Of a stretch of DNA of 64,000 nt, positions 32,118-41,312 are shown one piece after another (within the stretch, counting starts at the first letter, position 1; each line of letters begins with the position of its first letter). The notes beneath the pieces are model-generated. The model ran no database searches. It was not told the DNA's origin and worked only from the letters and a program-made list of their open reading frames with translations. The translations under genes were made by a program, and so were the position numbers. Location: assembly GCF_046267875.1 (NCBI RefSeq), contig NZ_CP176502.1:620001-684000 (forward strand). Direction: 5' to 3'. The DNA is from Mannheimia glucosida. Its GTDB lineage: Bacteria; Pseudomonadota; Gammaproteobacteria; Enterobacterales; Pasteurellaceae.

Positions 32118-33302
32118 ATGTCTAAAGAAAAATTTGAACGTACAAAACCGCACGTTAATGTGGGTACAATCGGCCACGTTGACCATGGTAAAACAACTTT
32201 AACAGCAGCAATCACTACCGTATTAGCGAAACACTTCGGTGGTGCAGCTCGTGCATTTGACCAAATCGACAATGCACCGGAAGAAAAAGCACGTGGTATC
32301 ACCATCAATACTTCACACGTTGAGTACGATACAGCAACTCGTCACTACGCACACGTTGACTGCCCGGGACACGCGGACTATGTTAAAAACATGATTACCG
32401 GTGCGGCACAAATGGATGGTGCTATCTTAGTAGTAGCAGCAACAGACGGTCCAATGCCACAAACTCGTGAGCACATCTTATTAGGTCGCCAAGTAGGTGT
32501 ACCATACATCATCGTATTCTTAAACAAATGCGACATGGTAGATGACGAAGAGTTATTAGAATTAGTTGAAATGGAAGTGCGTGAACTTCTTTCACAATAC
32601 GACTTCCCGGGTGATGACACTCCAATCGTACGTGGTTCAGCGTTACAAGCGTTAAACGGCGTAGCAGAGTGGGAAGAGAAAATCCTTGAATTAGCAAACC
32701 ACTTAGACACATACATTCCAGAGCCTGAGCGTGCGATTGATAAACCATTCTTATTACCAATCGAAGACGTATTCTCAATTTCAGGTCGTGGTACAGTAGT
32801 AACAGGTCGTGTTGAGCGTGGTATCATCCGCACTGGTGATGAAGTTGAAATCGTAGGTATCAAAGATACAGCGAAAACAACCGTAACAGGTGTTGAGATG
32901 TTCCGTAAATTATTAGACGAAGGTCGTGCGGGTGAGAACGTAGGTGCATTATTACGTGGTACTAAACGTGAAGAAATCGAACGTGGTCAAGTATTAGCGA
33001 AACCGGGTTCAATCACTCCACACACAGACTTCGAATCAGAAGTTTACGTATTATCAAAAGAAGAAGGTGGTCGTCACACTCCATTCTTCAAAGGTTACCG
33101 TCCACAGTTCTACTTCCGTACAACGGACGTAACAGGTACAATCGAATTACCGGAAGGTGTAGAGATGGTAATGCCTGGCGACAACATCAAAATGACTGTT
33201 AGCCTAATTCACCCAATCGCGATGGACGAAGGTTTACGTTTTGCGATTCGTGAAGGTGGTCGTACAGTAGGTGCGGGCGTTGTAGCTAAAATCATCAAAT
33301 AA
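32118..33302 (+). CDS. tuf: Elongation factor Tu
   Basis: EF-Tu delivers aminoacyl-tRNA to the ribosome as a GTPase. The 394-residue protein has the G motifs GHVDHGKT (19-26), DCPGHAD and NKCD, then the beta-barrel domains 2 and 3. It is the promoter-distal gene of a Thr-Tyr-Gly-Thr tRNA operon, the same order as E. coli thrU-tyrU-glyT-thrT-tufB. Codon use is strongly biased as expected for a very highly expressed gene. Pasteurellaceae usually have a second tuf behind fusA, which is not in this window. Confidence 0.99.
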   Translation: MSKEKFERTKPHVNVGTIGHVDHGKTTLTAAITTVLAKHFGGAARAFDQIDNAPEEKARGITINTSHVEYDTATRHYAHVDCPGHADYVKNMITGAAQMDGAILVVAATDGPMPQTREHILLGRQVGVPYIIVFLNKCDMVDDEELLELVEMEVRELLSQYDFPGDDTPIVRGSALQALNGVAEWEEKILELANHLDTYIPEPERAIDKPFLLPIEDVFSISGRGTVVTGRVERGIIRTGDEVEIVGIKDTAKTTVTGVEMFRKLLDEGRAGENVGALLRGTKREEIERGQVLAKPGSITPHTDFESEVYVLSKEEGGRHTPFFKGYRPQFYFRTTDVTGTIELPEGVEMVMPGDNIKMTVSLIHPIAMDEGLRFAIREGGRTVGAGVVAKIIK

Positions 33303-33340
33303 TTAAGATTGTTTGATAAAGCGAAAAGCTAAATAAAATG

Positions 33341-33374
33341 AAAGAGGCATATCGAAAGGTATGCCTCTTTTGCT
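33341..33374 (+). terminator. Terminator of tuf
   Basis: The 10-bp stem AAAGAGGCAT (33341-33350)/ATGCCTCTTT (33361-33370) runs into TTTTGCTTTT. Confidence 0.9.
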
Positions 33375-33524
33375 TTTATGCTGATTAAGCTAGCCACATC
33401 ATTTCATTTGCAAAAAATCGGCGAGAAAAGACCGCTTGTCATCAAGAGATTTTGCATGCGGCCTATTTTTCTCAAAATTGCTAAATAGTTATAACTACCT
33501 TCCTCTTAATTTAGTATAAATTCG

Positions 33525-34574
33525 TTATAGCTCTTTCTTTAAAAGAAAAACACCTTGTTCGATAAAATGTACATAGGCCTGTTTGATATGAGGATAAAAA
33601 TTTTCAGGTTTAGTATTGACTAATAAATCTTTCCCTTCCCATTCAGCTATAATTTCCCAATGATTTCCCATATAAACTGCATTTTTAATTTTACAGAGTT
33701 GACTTATATTTCCTTGTTCAGCTAAATGAATAGCTTCTGGACGAATGCCAACTAAACATTCCCCATCGGGTAACTCAAATTGTTCAGCATTTGATAACGC
33801 AAATTGATATCCATTTATATTAATTTGGTTGCCAGCTATCGTGCCTTCAAAAATGCTACTTTCACCCATAAAATTTGCTAAGAATAAAGAATTAGGGCGA
33901 AGGTATAACTCTTTGGCTGAAGCTTTTTGCATAATTCTTCCCTTGTTCATCACAATTACTTCATCTGAAACCGCAAAGGCTTCGGACTGATCGTGGGTCA
34001 CATAAAGCGAGGTGATGTTTAGCCGTTGTTGTAATTCACGGATTTTCTCCCGCATTGAACGGCGTAAGTTGGCATCAAGGTTACTTAGCGGTTCATCGAA
34101 TAACAGCACTTTGGGTTTTAGAATTAAGGCACGGGCGAGAGCGACACGTTGTTGTTGTCCGCCAGAAATCTGATCGACAAAGCGATCCTCAAAGCCACCT
34201 AAATCCACCAATTCCAACGCCTCTTTTACTCGTTGTAGCCGTTCTTCTTTCGGCACGCCCTGCATTTTCAAGCCGTAGCCGACATTATCGCCAATCGACA
34301 TATGCGGAAATAGGGCGTAAGACTGGAACACAATGCAAATATCACGATGTTGGATCGAACTTTGGGTCACATCTTCGCCATCAATAAAAATTTGCCCCGA
34401 AGTCGGATTTTCCAGCCCTGCCACTAAACGCAGTACGGTGGTTTTTCCACAGCCGGACGGCCCGAGTAAGGTCACCATTTTGCCTTGCGGAATGCTGAGG
34501 TTGAGATTGTCAATGACCGTCACTTTGCCGAAAGATTTGGTGACGTTTTTTAATACTAAGAAATCGTTGTTCAT
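33525..34574 (-). CDS. afuC: AfuC/FbpC-type ABC transporter ATP-binding protein
   Basis: This 349-residue ATPase has Walker A GPSGCGKT (38-45), the signature SGGQQQRVALARAL, Walker B VLLFDEPLSNLD and a C-terminal TOBE region (about 240-349). It energises the AfuA/AfuB import system. Family members are mostly called ferric-iron transporters, but AfuABC of A. pleuropneumoniae has been shown to take up hexose phosphates; the CRP site in front of afuA favours sugar phosphate here. Its gap from afuB (152 bp) holds a large inverted repeat. Confidence 0.88.
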   Translation of the reverse strand: MNNDFLVLKNVTKSFGKVTVIDNLNLSIPQGKMVTLLGPSGCGKTTVLRLVAGLENPTSGQIFIDGEDVTQSSIQHRDICIVFQSYALFPHMSIGDNVGYGLKMQGVPKEERLQRVKEALELVDLGGFEDRFVDQISGGQQQRVALARALILKPKVLLFDEPLSNLDANLRRSMREKIRELQQRLNITSLYVTHDQSEAFAVSDEVIVMNKGRIMQKASAKELYLRPNSLFLANFMGESSIFEGTIAGNQININGYQFALSNAEQFELPDGECLVGIRPEAIHLAEQGNISQLCKIKNAVYMGNHWEIIAEWEGKDLLVNTKPENFYPHIKQAYVHFIEQGVFLLKKEL

Positions 34575-34613
34575 ATAGTGTCCTTTTGCCTATAGCTGTT
34601 CTGTTGTCATTGA

Positions 34614-34687
34614 TTGTAGGGTGGACGTAAGTCCACGAATAAAATACAGAGAAATCATCAATACGTGGACTTACGTCCACCCTACAA
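34614..34687. repeat. Nested inverted repeat between afuB and afuC
   Basis: Two 24-bp arms (34614-34637 and 34664-34687) are perfect reverse complements around a 26-bp AT-rich centre. Each arm itself contains a palindrome, GTGGACGTAAGTCCAC. The GTAGGGTGGAC edges recall small repetitive elements seen in other gammaproteobacteria. It could fold as one long hairpin or two short ones and reduce afuC expression. Confidence 0.85.
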
Positions 34688-34726
34688 AATTGTTTGCTCA
34701 GCCATTAGTACTATGAAAGAGCTAAC

Positions 34727-36763
34727 TTACATCTTTTTCGCCTTGGAACGAGCGATACGGGTGTCGCCGACAATCCAGTCAAAAATCAGGATAATTGCCA
34801 TCATCACCACAATTAAAATCGAACCGTAGGCAATCGCAATGCCGTATTCACCGTCTTCCACACGGTTGAGAATGTAGGAGGTTGCCACACGAGTGTCGGC
34901 GGTGACTAAGAATACAATCGCACTGACAGTCGTCATTGCCCGCACAAAGCTGGTGACGAGGGCGGAGAGCAGTGCCGGTTTGAGTAGCGGTAACACCACA
35001 AACAGCATCGTTTTGAACGAACCGGCTTTCAGCGAGAGCGAGGCTTCGTCCAGCGATTTATCCAACTGCCCTAAGCCGGCAATTGCCGCTCGCATACCCA
35101 CAGGCATATTCCGCATTACCATTGAGAGAATGATGATCATACCGGTGCCGGTTAGGTAAATCGGGGCATCGTTAAAGGCAAGAATGTAAGAAACACCCGC
35201 TACGGTTCCCGGTACGGCAAAGCAGAGCAGGGTTAAAAATTCCAGTGTTTTCTTGCCTTTGAAATCACGCCGAACCGTCACATAGGCGATCAGTAAGCCG
35301 AATAGGGCAGTAATCGGGGCGGCAGCGGCAGCGAAAATCACGGTTTGAATTAACGAAGGGAAACCGCCATCGCTAAACCCTTGCCCGAACAGCTTGATGT
35401 AGTTATCAAGGGTTAAGGTGTAATCCACGCCCCAGTTCACGGTGAAACTGCCGTAGAAAATACTGCCGTACAGCACTAAATTGAAAGTTCCCCAGAACAA
35501 TAAGGTGCAAATAATCAGCCATTTCATACCGCTTGGTAAGTCTTGCACATCGCCCCGATAGGATTTGCCCGACACCGTCACATAAGAGCGGTTGCCGATC
35601 CAGAGGTATTGGATCACGAAAATGGCTAGGGAGAATACCAGCAAAATTGCCCCGAGTGTGCTGGCGGAGGCGTAATCCAGTTGGGAGCCGGCGATGTAGA
35701 AGTAGATTTGGGTTGCAATCACATCAAAACTGCCGCCCAACACCAACGGCGTACTGAAATCAGCAAGGGATTGGATCGCCACCACCAAAAAGGAGTTTGC
35801 CAACGCCGGTTTTAACAATGGGAAAATGATGTTAAAAAAGGCTTGATAGCGATTGGAGCGCAGGGTGTAAGCCGCCTCTTCCACCGATGGGTGAATGGAT
35901 TTCAATGCCCCTTCCAAAATCATAAACGACATTGGCGTGAGAGCGAGGGTATGGGCGATCACAATACCGGTGAAACCGTACAGCCAGTTGTTGGCAAAGC
36001 CGAAATAGTCCACTAGAAATTCAGTCACATAACCGGAACGCCCAAGCATTAGGGTTACGCCTAAACCGACTACAAACGGTGGTGTGACGATGGGCAAAAT
36101 CGAGAAAATCCGCCCGATAAACGCTGAGCGTTTGGCAATTCGAGTGGTGTAGAGGGCAAACGCCAAGCCGAATAGGGTGGAGAGAACGCCGACTGTGCCG
36201 GCAACCGAGAGCGAGTTACCTACTACTCGAGCCACATAAGGCTGTTGCAAAATCGTCAGCACTTGGCTTGGCACAAATTCCGAGCCGTTGTAGAACATCG
36301 ACACAAAAATGGCGATGGTCGGATATACAATAAAAAAGAAAATCAGCAGAATAATGCTCAGTAACGAGCCGATAATAAAGTGGTCACCCTGCATTACTTT
36401 GAGCGTTGCTAAATTTTGGGTCGCAAGCCCCATAATGGCAATAATCAACGGCAACACCGCATAACCGAGGCTGATTTTCAGCACAATCGCTGACAGGAAA
36501 ATAAAGGCGAACAGCACGCCCAACCCGACTAATTCCAGCTTGGCTCTGGTTTTGCAAGCGGTCGAATTTGGCAATAAAAATGCAAAAAGCGGTAAAAACC
36601 ACGCCCAAGTAATGTTGATACTCGACCAACCCATTGCGGCGAGCAGTTCATCAGAGGTTGAGTCAAACAGACCATAATCTAAGGCTTTAGACGGTAACAA
36701 GAGAAAACCGAGTAACCCGATAAGCACCCAAACAAGCGGTCGGGAAAAGGAAAAATTCTGCAT
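34727..36763 (-). CDS. afuB: AfuB/FbpB-type ABC transporter permease (fused double domain)
   Basis: A 678-residue inner-membrane permease made of two tandem BPD_transp domains. Each has an EAA loop that contacts the ATPase: SVEEAAYTLRSNRYQAFFNI in the first half and SLDEASLSLKAGSFKTMLFV in the second. About 14-16 hydrophobic segments are visible, with an extra N-terminal block (1-150). The fused form is typical of AfuB and FbpB. It is 67 bp downstream of afuA, with a stem-loop in the gap. Confidence 0.9.
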   Translation of the reverse strand: MQNFSFSRPLVWVLIGLLGFLLLPSKALDYGLFDSTSDELLAAMGWSSINITWAWFLPLFAFLLPNSTACKTRAKLELVGLGVLFAFIFLSAIVLKISLGYAVLPLIIAIMGLATQNLATLKVMQGDHFIIGSLLSIILLIFFFIVYPTIAIFVSMFYNGSEFVPSQVLTILQQPYVARVVGNSLSVAGTVGVLSTLFGLAFALYTTRIAKRSAFIGRIFSILPIVTPPFVVGLGVTLMLGRSGYVTEFLVDYFGFANNWLYGFTGIVIAHTLALTPMSFMILEGALKSIHPSVEEAAYTLRSNRYQAFFNIIFPLLKPALANSFLVVAIQSLADFSTPLVLGGSFDVIATQIYFYIAGSQLDYASASTLGAILLVFSLAIFVIQYLWIGNRSYVTVSGKSYRGDVQDLPSGMKWLIICTLLFWGTFNLVLYGSIFYGSFTVNWGVDYTLTLDNYIKLFGQGFSDGGFPSLIQTVIFAAAAAPITALFGLLIAYVTVRRDFKGKKTLEFLTLLCFAVPGTVAGVSYILAFNDAPIYLTGTGMIIILSMVMRNMPVGMRAAIAGLGQLDKSLDEASLSLKAGSFKTMLFVVLPLLKPALLSALVTSFVRAMTTVSAIVFLVTADTRVATSYILNRVEDGEYGIAIAYGSILIVVMMAIILIFDWIVGDTRIARSKAKKM

Positions 36764-36790
36764 AACACCTCACAGATTCTTATAATTAGA

Positions 36791-36814
36791 GAGGGGATAA
36801 TTGCTTATCCCCTC
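36791..36814 (-). promoter_or_regulatory. Intercistronic stem-loop between afuA and afuB
   Basis: A 10-bp perfect stem GAGGGGATAA (36791-36800)/TTATCCCCTC (36805-36814) with loop TTGC. There is no strong T-run on the minus strand, so it probably stabilises the afuA part of the mRNA or attenuates rather than fully terminating. Confidence 0.65.
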
Positions 36815-36830
36815 AGTGGAAAGATTAACA

Positions 36831-37865
36831 CTATTTCGCTAATTTTACTTCATTTACCCACTTATCAATCAAGCGTTTACGCTCTTCACTCGAGCCGTAT
36901 TTTTCAAAATCATAATTGATTAAGTTTAAGTTTTTCGGATCAAGTGCGTAAGGCGAGGCTTCTGCTGTGGTGTTGGTTAATACTTGGAACGCATTGCCTT
37001 TTTGCCAAGAGAGTTCTTGAGCTTCTTTAGAAAGCGACCAATCCACAAACAGTTTTGCATTATCAAGGTTTCTTGCACCTTTGAGGATACTCACACCGCC
37101 TAATTCGTAGCCTGTGCCGTCTGTTGGTGCGGTCATTTCAATGTTAGCCCCGTTTTTCTTCTCAATTGCATAGTCGTGTAAGAAGCCGATACCGATCGCG
37201 GTTTCACCACGGGCAGTGTTGCGTGCCGGTGTGATGCCGGATTTGGTATATTGTGAAATGTTTTTGTGTAATTTGCGGAAATAGTCGAAGGCTTTCTCTT
37301 CGCCCCAAAGTTGCACGAAAGTCGCAATTGCGGTATAAGCCGTGCCGGAGCTTTGTGGGTCGGCAATTTGGATTTCACCGGCTAGGCGAGGGTCGAGCAA
37401 GTCTTCCCAAGTGCTAGGCACTTTTTCAATGCCGAGTTTTTTGATTCGGTCTAAATTCACACCATAACCTAAAATCCCCATATACACAGCCGAAGAATAG
37501 TTGCCTTTTAATTTTGCCGGGTCACGGAATTTCTCGATAATTTGTTCGAGGTTCGGCGATTTATATGGCTCGAGTAAACCCATTTCTGCGGCTTGTGAAT
37601 GCGGATCTAAGGTGCCGCCATACCATACATCAGCTTGAGGATTGTTCTTCTCTGCTTCAATTTTCGCCAATGTACTGCCTGAACCGTTACGCACAAATGC
37701 CACTTTAACATCATATTTTTTTCCGAATGCTTGCACTTCTTGCTCACAAAGTTCGTTAGTGGCACTACAATAAACGGTTAAACGACCTTCTGCTAAAGCA
37801 GAGTTGGCAAAGGCTGAACCGAGTAATAAAGTCGAGAGTGCCAAAGATAATTTTTTCAATTTCAT
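36831..37865 (-). CDS. afuA: AfuA/FbpA-type periplasmic solute-binding protein
   Basis: A 344-residue class II periplasmic binding protein with signal peptide MKLKKLSLALSTLLLGSAFA. The mature part begins GRLTVYCSATNELCEQE and contains RNGSGSTLAKIEAEKNNPQADVWYGG and DPQSSGTAYTA, close to the A. pleuropneumoniae AfuA that binds glucose-6-, fructose-6- and sedoheptulose-7-phosphate. The paired tyrosines that hold iron in FbpA (YxxY near the C-terminus) are not evident at LINYDFEKYG, where the two tyrosines are five residues apart. A CRP consensus site and no obvious Fur box precede the gene. Substrate is therefore more likely a sugar phosphate than ferric iron. Confidence 0.85.
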   Translation of the reverse strand: MKLKKLSLALSTLLLGSAFANSALAEGRLTVYCSATNELCEQEVQAFGKKYDVKVAFVRNGSGSTLAKIEAEKNNPQADVWYGGTLDPHSQAAEMGLLEPYKSPNLEQIIEKFRDPAKLKGNYSSAVYMGILGYGVNLDRIKKLGIEKVPSTWEDLLDPRLAGEIQIADPQSSGTAYTAIATFVQLWGEEKAFDYFRKLHKNISQYTKSGITPARNTARGETAIGIGFLHDYAIEKKNGANIEMTAPTDGTGYELGGVSILKGARNLDNAKLFVDWSLSKEAQELSWQKGNAFQVLTNTTAEASPYALDPKNLNLINYDFEKYGSSEERKRLIDKWVNEVKLAK

Positions 37866-37903
37866 TGCAATTTCCTCAAGTTGTTATGGAATAAATTATG
37901 AGT

Positions 37904-37948
37904 AATATAGCAAAAGCCAGAAAGAAATTCTGTGAGCCAGTTCACAGT
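37904..37948 (-). promoter_or_regulatory. Class II CRP-dependent promoter of afuABC
   Basis: TGTGA-GCCAGT-TCACA (37933-37948) is a perfect CRP core. On the minus strand TATATT (37909-37904) is a -10 candidate; a start near 37898 puts CRP at about -42. Confidence 0.8.
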
Positions 37949-38087
37949 TCGGCTAAACAAGCGGTCGATTTCGAGCAAAATATTGCAATAAAGTGAGATT
38001 ATTTGAACCTTTGTCGATTTAGGTAATCTGATAGTATAGGTCAAGGATATTGACTGATTTGAAACTGATTAATTATGAGGGATTATT

Positions 38088-38288
38088 ATGAAATCTATTT
38101 TAAAAGTAGTGGGTTTAACAGTGTTAGCCGTTGCGGTATCAGGCTGTAATAATATGACTAAAAGCCAACGCAATACTGCGATCGGTGCAGCAATTGGCGG
38201 TGTGGCTGGTCACGCGATTGGTGAATCTACCGGTGCAACCTTAGGTGGTGCGGCATTGGGTGGCGTGATTGGTAGCCAAATCAAATAA
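38088..38288 (+). CDS. OsmB-like glycine-zipper lipoprotein
   Basis: A 66-residue lipoprotein: signal peptide and lipobox end at Cys20 (AVAVSGC), followed by a glycine-zipper helical hairpin IGAAIGGVAGHAIGESTGATLGGAALGG. It resembles OsmB and related 2TM glycine-zipper envelope proteins whose function is unclear. A good GAGGGATTATT leader precedes the ATG. It stands alone with its own terminator and a divergent afuA upstream. Confidence 0.85.
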   Translation: MKSILKVVGLTVLAVAVSGCNNMTKSQRNTAIGAAIGGVAGHAIGESTGATLGGAALGGVIGSQIK

Positions 38289-38310
38289 TTGCAAAAAATT
38301 TCAAGGAATC

Positions 38311-38346
38311 AACCGCTTGTAAATCAACATTACAAGCGGTTTTATT
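38311..38346 (+). terminator. Uptake-sequence dyad terminator of the OsmB-like gene
   Basis: AACCGCTTGTAA (38311-38322) pairs with TTACAAGCGGTT (38330-38341), then TTATTTT. Both arms carry the CAAGCGGT core. Confidence 0.85.
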
Positions 38347-38446
38347 TTGTATAGATTTTGTAAATTTAGCATTTTCTGCTTTTCTTTTCGTGAGCTTTCT
38401 TTATAATGCAACAAAGTTTTGAAGCGAAACTTAAACGAAGGCTGTA

Positions 38447-39208
38447 ATGTCAAAACGTAATACACAACAACGTCGCCATTTAATTGTACAAATGGTGCAA
38501 GAGAAAAATGAAGTGAGTGTAGATGAACTTGCTCATTTCTTTGAGACGTCTGAAGTCACGATTAGAAAAGATTTAACCGCTTTGGAAGAAAGTGGTTTTT
38601 TATTGCGTAAGTATGGCGGGGCGGTAAAAATCCCATCAGAAATGATGGAAGAAGCGTTTATTGAGCAACTTTCGATTCAAAAGAAAATGATTGCTCAAGC
38701 CGCCCGTGATTGTATTCGTGATCATAACCGTATCATTATTGACAGTGGTAGTACGACCGGTGCTTTGGTAAAAGCATTGAACCAAACCGGCTTGGTTGTG
38801 ATGACCAATTCGTTGAATTTAGCCGCGGAATTAACGTCTCTTGAATGTGAGCCAACGGTGTTGATGACCGGCGGCACTTGGGATAGCCGTTCTGAATCCT
38901 TTCAAGGCAAAGTAGCGGAGCAGGTGTTACGTTCATACGATTTCGATCAGCTTTTTATTGGTGCTGACGGTTTAGATTTGGCTCGAGGCACAACCACCTT
39001 TAATGAATTAGTCGGCTTAAGTCAGGTGATGGCGGAAGTGAGTCGTGAAGTGATCGTGTTGATTGAATCGCAAAAAATCGGGCGAAAAATGCCTAATATT
39101 GAATTGGAATGGCAAAATATTACCAAAATTATTACCGACAGCCAATTAAGTTTTGAAACGAAAGAACAAATCGAAAAAATGGGTGTCGAAGTGGTTATTG
39201 CAAAATAG
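38447..39208 (+). CDS. DeoR-family transcriptional regulator upstream of glmS
   Basis: A 253-residue DeoR-family protein with an N-terminal winged HTH (QRRHLIVQMVQEKNEVSVDELAHFFETSEVTIRKDL, about 9-43) and a C-terminal sugar-phosphate-sensing domain containing the family IDSGSTTGAL and LFIGADGLD motifs. It is 47 bp upstream of glmS in the same direction; proteins of this type next to glmS are thought to respond to amino-sugar phosphates. The effector and target here are inferred from context only. Confidence 0.85.
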   Translation: MSKRNTQQRRHLIVQMVQEKNEVSVDELAHFFETSEVTIRKDLTALEESGFLLRKYGGAVKIPSEMMEEAFIEQLSIQKKMIAQAARDCIRDHNRIIIDSGSTTGALVKALNQTGLVVMTNSLNLAAELTSLECEPTVLMTGGTWDSRSESFQGKVAEQVLRSYDFDQLFIGADGLDLARGTTTFNELVGLSQVMAEVSREVIVLIESQKIGRKMPNIELEWQNITKIITDSQLSFETKEQIEKMGVEVVIAK

Positions 39209-39255
39209 CAGTAGTTCAAATGAATCTTTAAACTTAAAAATAGGAAAGCAAATTT

Positions 39256-41091
39256 ATGTGTGGAATTGTAGGTGCAGTAGCACAACGTGATATCGCAGAA
39301 ATCTTGGTTGATGGTTTACATCGCTTAGAATACCGTGGATATGACTCAGCTGGTGTAGCAGTATTAAATGCAGATGATAAAACAATGCAAATTGTACGCC
39401 GTGTCGGTAAAGTGAAAGCCTTAGATGAAGCGTTAGACACTAAGCCACTATTAGGCGGCACTGGGATCGCACACACTCGCTGGGCAACGCACGGCGAGCC
39501 GTCAGAAACTAATGCTCACCCACATCGTAGCGGTAAAATTGCGGTGGTTCACAATGGGATCATCGAAAACTACGAAGAGTTAAAAGTAGTGTTGCAAGAG
39601 CGTGGTTATGTGTTCCAATCTCAAACCGACACCGAAGTCATTGCTCATTTAGTTGAATGGGAATTGCGTTCTGCCTCTTCATTATTAGAAGCGGTACAAA
39701 AAACCGTGGTACAACTGCGTGGTGCTTACGGCACAGTGGTGTTAAATGAAGAAGAGCCGGAGCATTTAATTGTGGCACGTTCAGGCAGCCCGTTAGTGAT
39801 TGGTTACGGTGTGGGCGAAAACTTCCTTGCTTCAGACCCGCTTGCATTATTAAGCGTAACTCGCCGTTTTGCTTACTTAGAAGAAGGCGATGTAGCGGAA
39901 ATTACCCGTCGCACGGTGGATATTTATGACCGTGAAGGTAACAAAGTAGAGCGTGAAATTCACGAAGGTAATTTTGAAGCTGATGCGGCAGATAAAGGGC
40001 AATATCGTCACTATATGCAAAAAGAGATTTTTGAGCAGCCAGTTGCGATTATGAATACCTTAGATGGTCGTATCAAAGACGGTAAAGTAGATATTTCAGC
40101 CATTGCACCGAATGCGGCAGAGATTTTATCGAAAGTAGAACACGTGCAAATTGTGGCTTGTGGAACCTCTTACAATGCTGGTATGGTTTCACGTTATTGG
40201 TTTGAATCCATTGCAGGCGTGAGCTGTGATGTGGAAATTGCCTCCGAATTCCGTTACCGTAAATTCGTTACTCGCCCGAACAGCTTATTAATCACGCTTT
40301 CACAATCAGGTGAAACCGCAGATACGTTAGCTGCACTGCGTTTAGCGAAAGAATCAGGCTATATGGCGGCAATGACGGTGTGTAATGTGGCAAGTTCTTC
40401 ATTAGTGCGTGAATCGGATTTTGCGTTCTTAACTAAAGCCGGTGTGGAAATTGGGGTAGCATCAACCAAAGCGTTTACTACCCAATTAACCTGCTTGTTA
40501 TTGTTAAATGTCGCGATTGGACGCTTACAAGGCAGAATGAGTGAGGAGCAAGAACACCATATCGTGCAATCTTTACAACGCTTACCGGCACAAATTGAAA
40601 GTGCATTAGTGTTCGATAAACAAATCGAAAAATTATCCGAAGATTTTGCCGATAAACACCACACATTGTTCTTAGGTCGTGGAGAATATTACCCGATTGC
40701 GATGGAATCTGCATTGAAATTAAAAGAGATTTCATATATTCACGCAGAAGCTTATGCCGCAGGCGAGTTAAAACACGGCCCGTTAGCATTAATTGATAGC
40801 GATATGCCGGTAGTGGTGGTAGCACCGGAAAATGACTTGCTTGAGAAAGTGAAATCCAATATTGAAGAAGTGCGTGCAAGAGGCGGTCAGTTATATGTGT
40901 TTGCCGATCACGATGCCGGTTTTGAAGAAGCAGAAGGCTTCAAAACGATTGTAATGCCGAAAGTTGATGAAGTAACCGCACCGATTTTCTACACCGTGCC
41001 GTTACAACTACTTTCATATCACATTGCCTTAATCAAAGGAACGGACGTTGACCAACCTCGTAACCTTGCAAAAGCGGTGACTGTAGAGTAA
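39256..41091 (+). CDS. glmS: Glutamine-fructose-6-phosphate aminotransferase GlmS
   Basis: GlmS makes glucosamine-6-phosphate from fructose-6-phosphate and glutamine, the entry to peptidoglycan and LPS amino sugars. The 611-residue protein has the N-terminal glutaminase with nucleophile Cys2 (MCGIVGAVAQRD) and THGEPSETNAHPH, then two SIS isomerase domains (CGTSYNAGM, SQSGETADT, LGRGEYYPIA) and the C-terminal DQPRNLAKAVTVE. Complete. It is followed by a strong terminator and then, unexpectedly, by the spc ribosomal operon. Confidence 0.98.
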   Translation: MCGIVGAVAQRDIAEILVDGLHRLEYRGYDSAGVAVLNADDKTMQIVRRVGKVKALDEALDTKPLLGGTGIAHTRWATHGEPSETNAHPHRSGKIAVVHNGIIENYEELKVVLQERGYVFQSQTDTEVIAHLVEWELRSASSLLEAVQKTVVQLRGAYGTVVLNEEEPEHLIVARSGSPLVIGYGVGENFLASDPLALLSVTRRFAYLEEGDVAEITRRTVDIYDREGNKVEREIHEGNFEADAADKGQYRHYMQKEIFEQPVAIMNTLDGRIKDGKVDISAIAPNAAEILSKVEHVQIVACGTSYNAGMVSRYWFESIAGVSCDVEIASEFRYRKFVTRPNSLLITLSQSGETADTLAALRLAKESGYMAAMTVCNVASSSLVRESDFAFLTKAGVEIGVASTKAFTTQLTCLLLLNVAIGRLQGRMSEEQEHHIVQSLQRLPAQIESALVFDKQIEKLSEDFADKHHTLFLGRGEYYPIAMESALKLKEISYIHAEAYAAGELKHGPLALIDSDMPVVVVAPENDLLEKVKSNIEEVRARGGQLYVFADHDAGFEEAEGFKTIVMPKVDEVTAPIFYTVPLQLLSYHIALIKGTDVDQPRNLAKAVTVE

Positions 41092-41099
41092 TGTTAGTT

Positions 41100-41127
41100 A
41101 AACCCCAAGATATCTTGGGGTTTTTAT
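41100..41127 (+). terminator. Terminator of glmS
   Basis: The palindrome AACCCCAAGAT/ATCTTGGGGTT (41101-41122) is followed by TTTTA. Confidence 0.88.
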
Positions 41128-41210
41128 ATGAGTTATAGGACAGTTTATTGCTAGTTGAAACAATTTATAAATAAGCTTACTTAAACTATTAAATTAGCTT
41201 AAAAATTCAC

Positions 41211-41293
41211 TTGATTAATGAGTGGTTTTTGTAGTATATTTTGCACCCTGTTTATCTTGTGTAAACAGGTTCGTCCCGAAAGGGTGTTTTTTT
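41211..41293 (+). promoter_or_regulatory. Promoter and structured leader of the spc operon
   Basis: TTGATT (41211-41216) and TATATT (41235-41240) form a promoter with an 18-base spacer. The leader holds an 8-bp hairpin CCTGTTTA (41247-41254)/TAAACAGG (41262-41269), and CCC-GAAA-GGG (41275-41284) runs into a seven-T tract. CACCC (41244-41248) could instead pair with GGGTG (41282-41286), so alternative folds are possible, as in an attenuator. Confidence 0.5.
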
Positions 41294-41312
41294 ATTTTAA
41301 CGGAGCACTAAT

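Noticed and set aside
33525..37865. Ferric iron transporter as the main call for afuABC
   Set aside because: Not excluded, but a consensus CRP site, absence of a visible Fur box and similarity to the sugar-phosphate-binding AfuA make iron the weaker reading.
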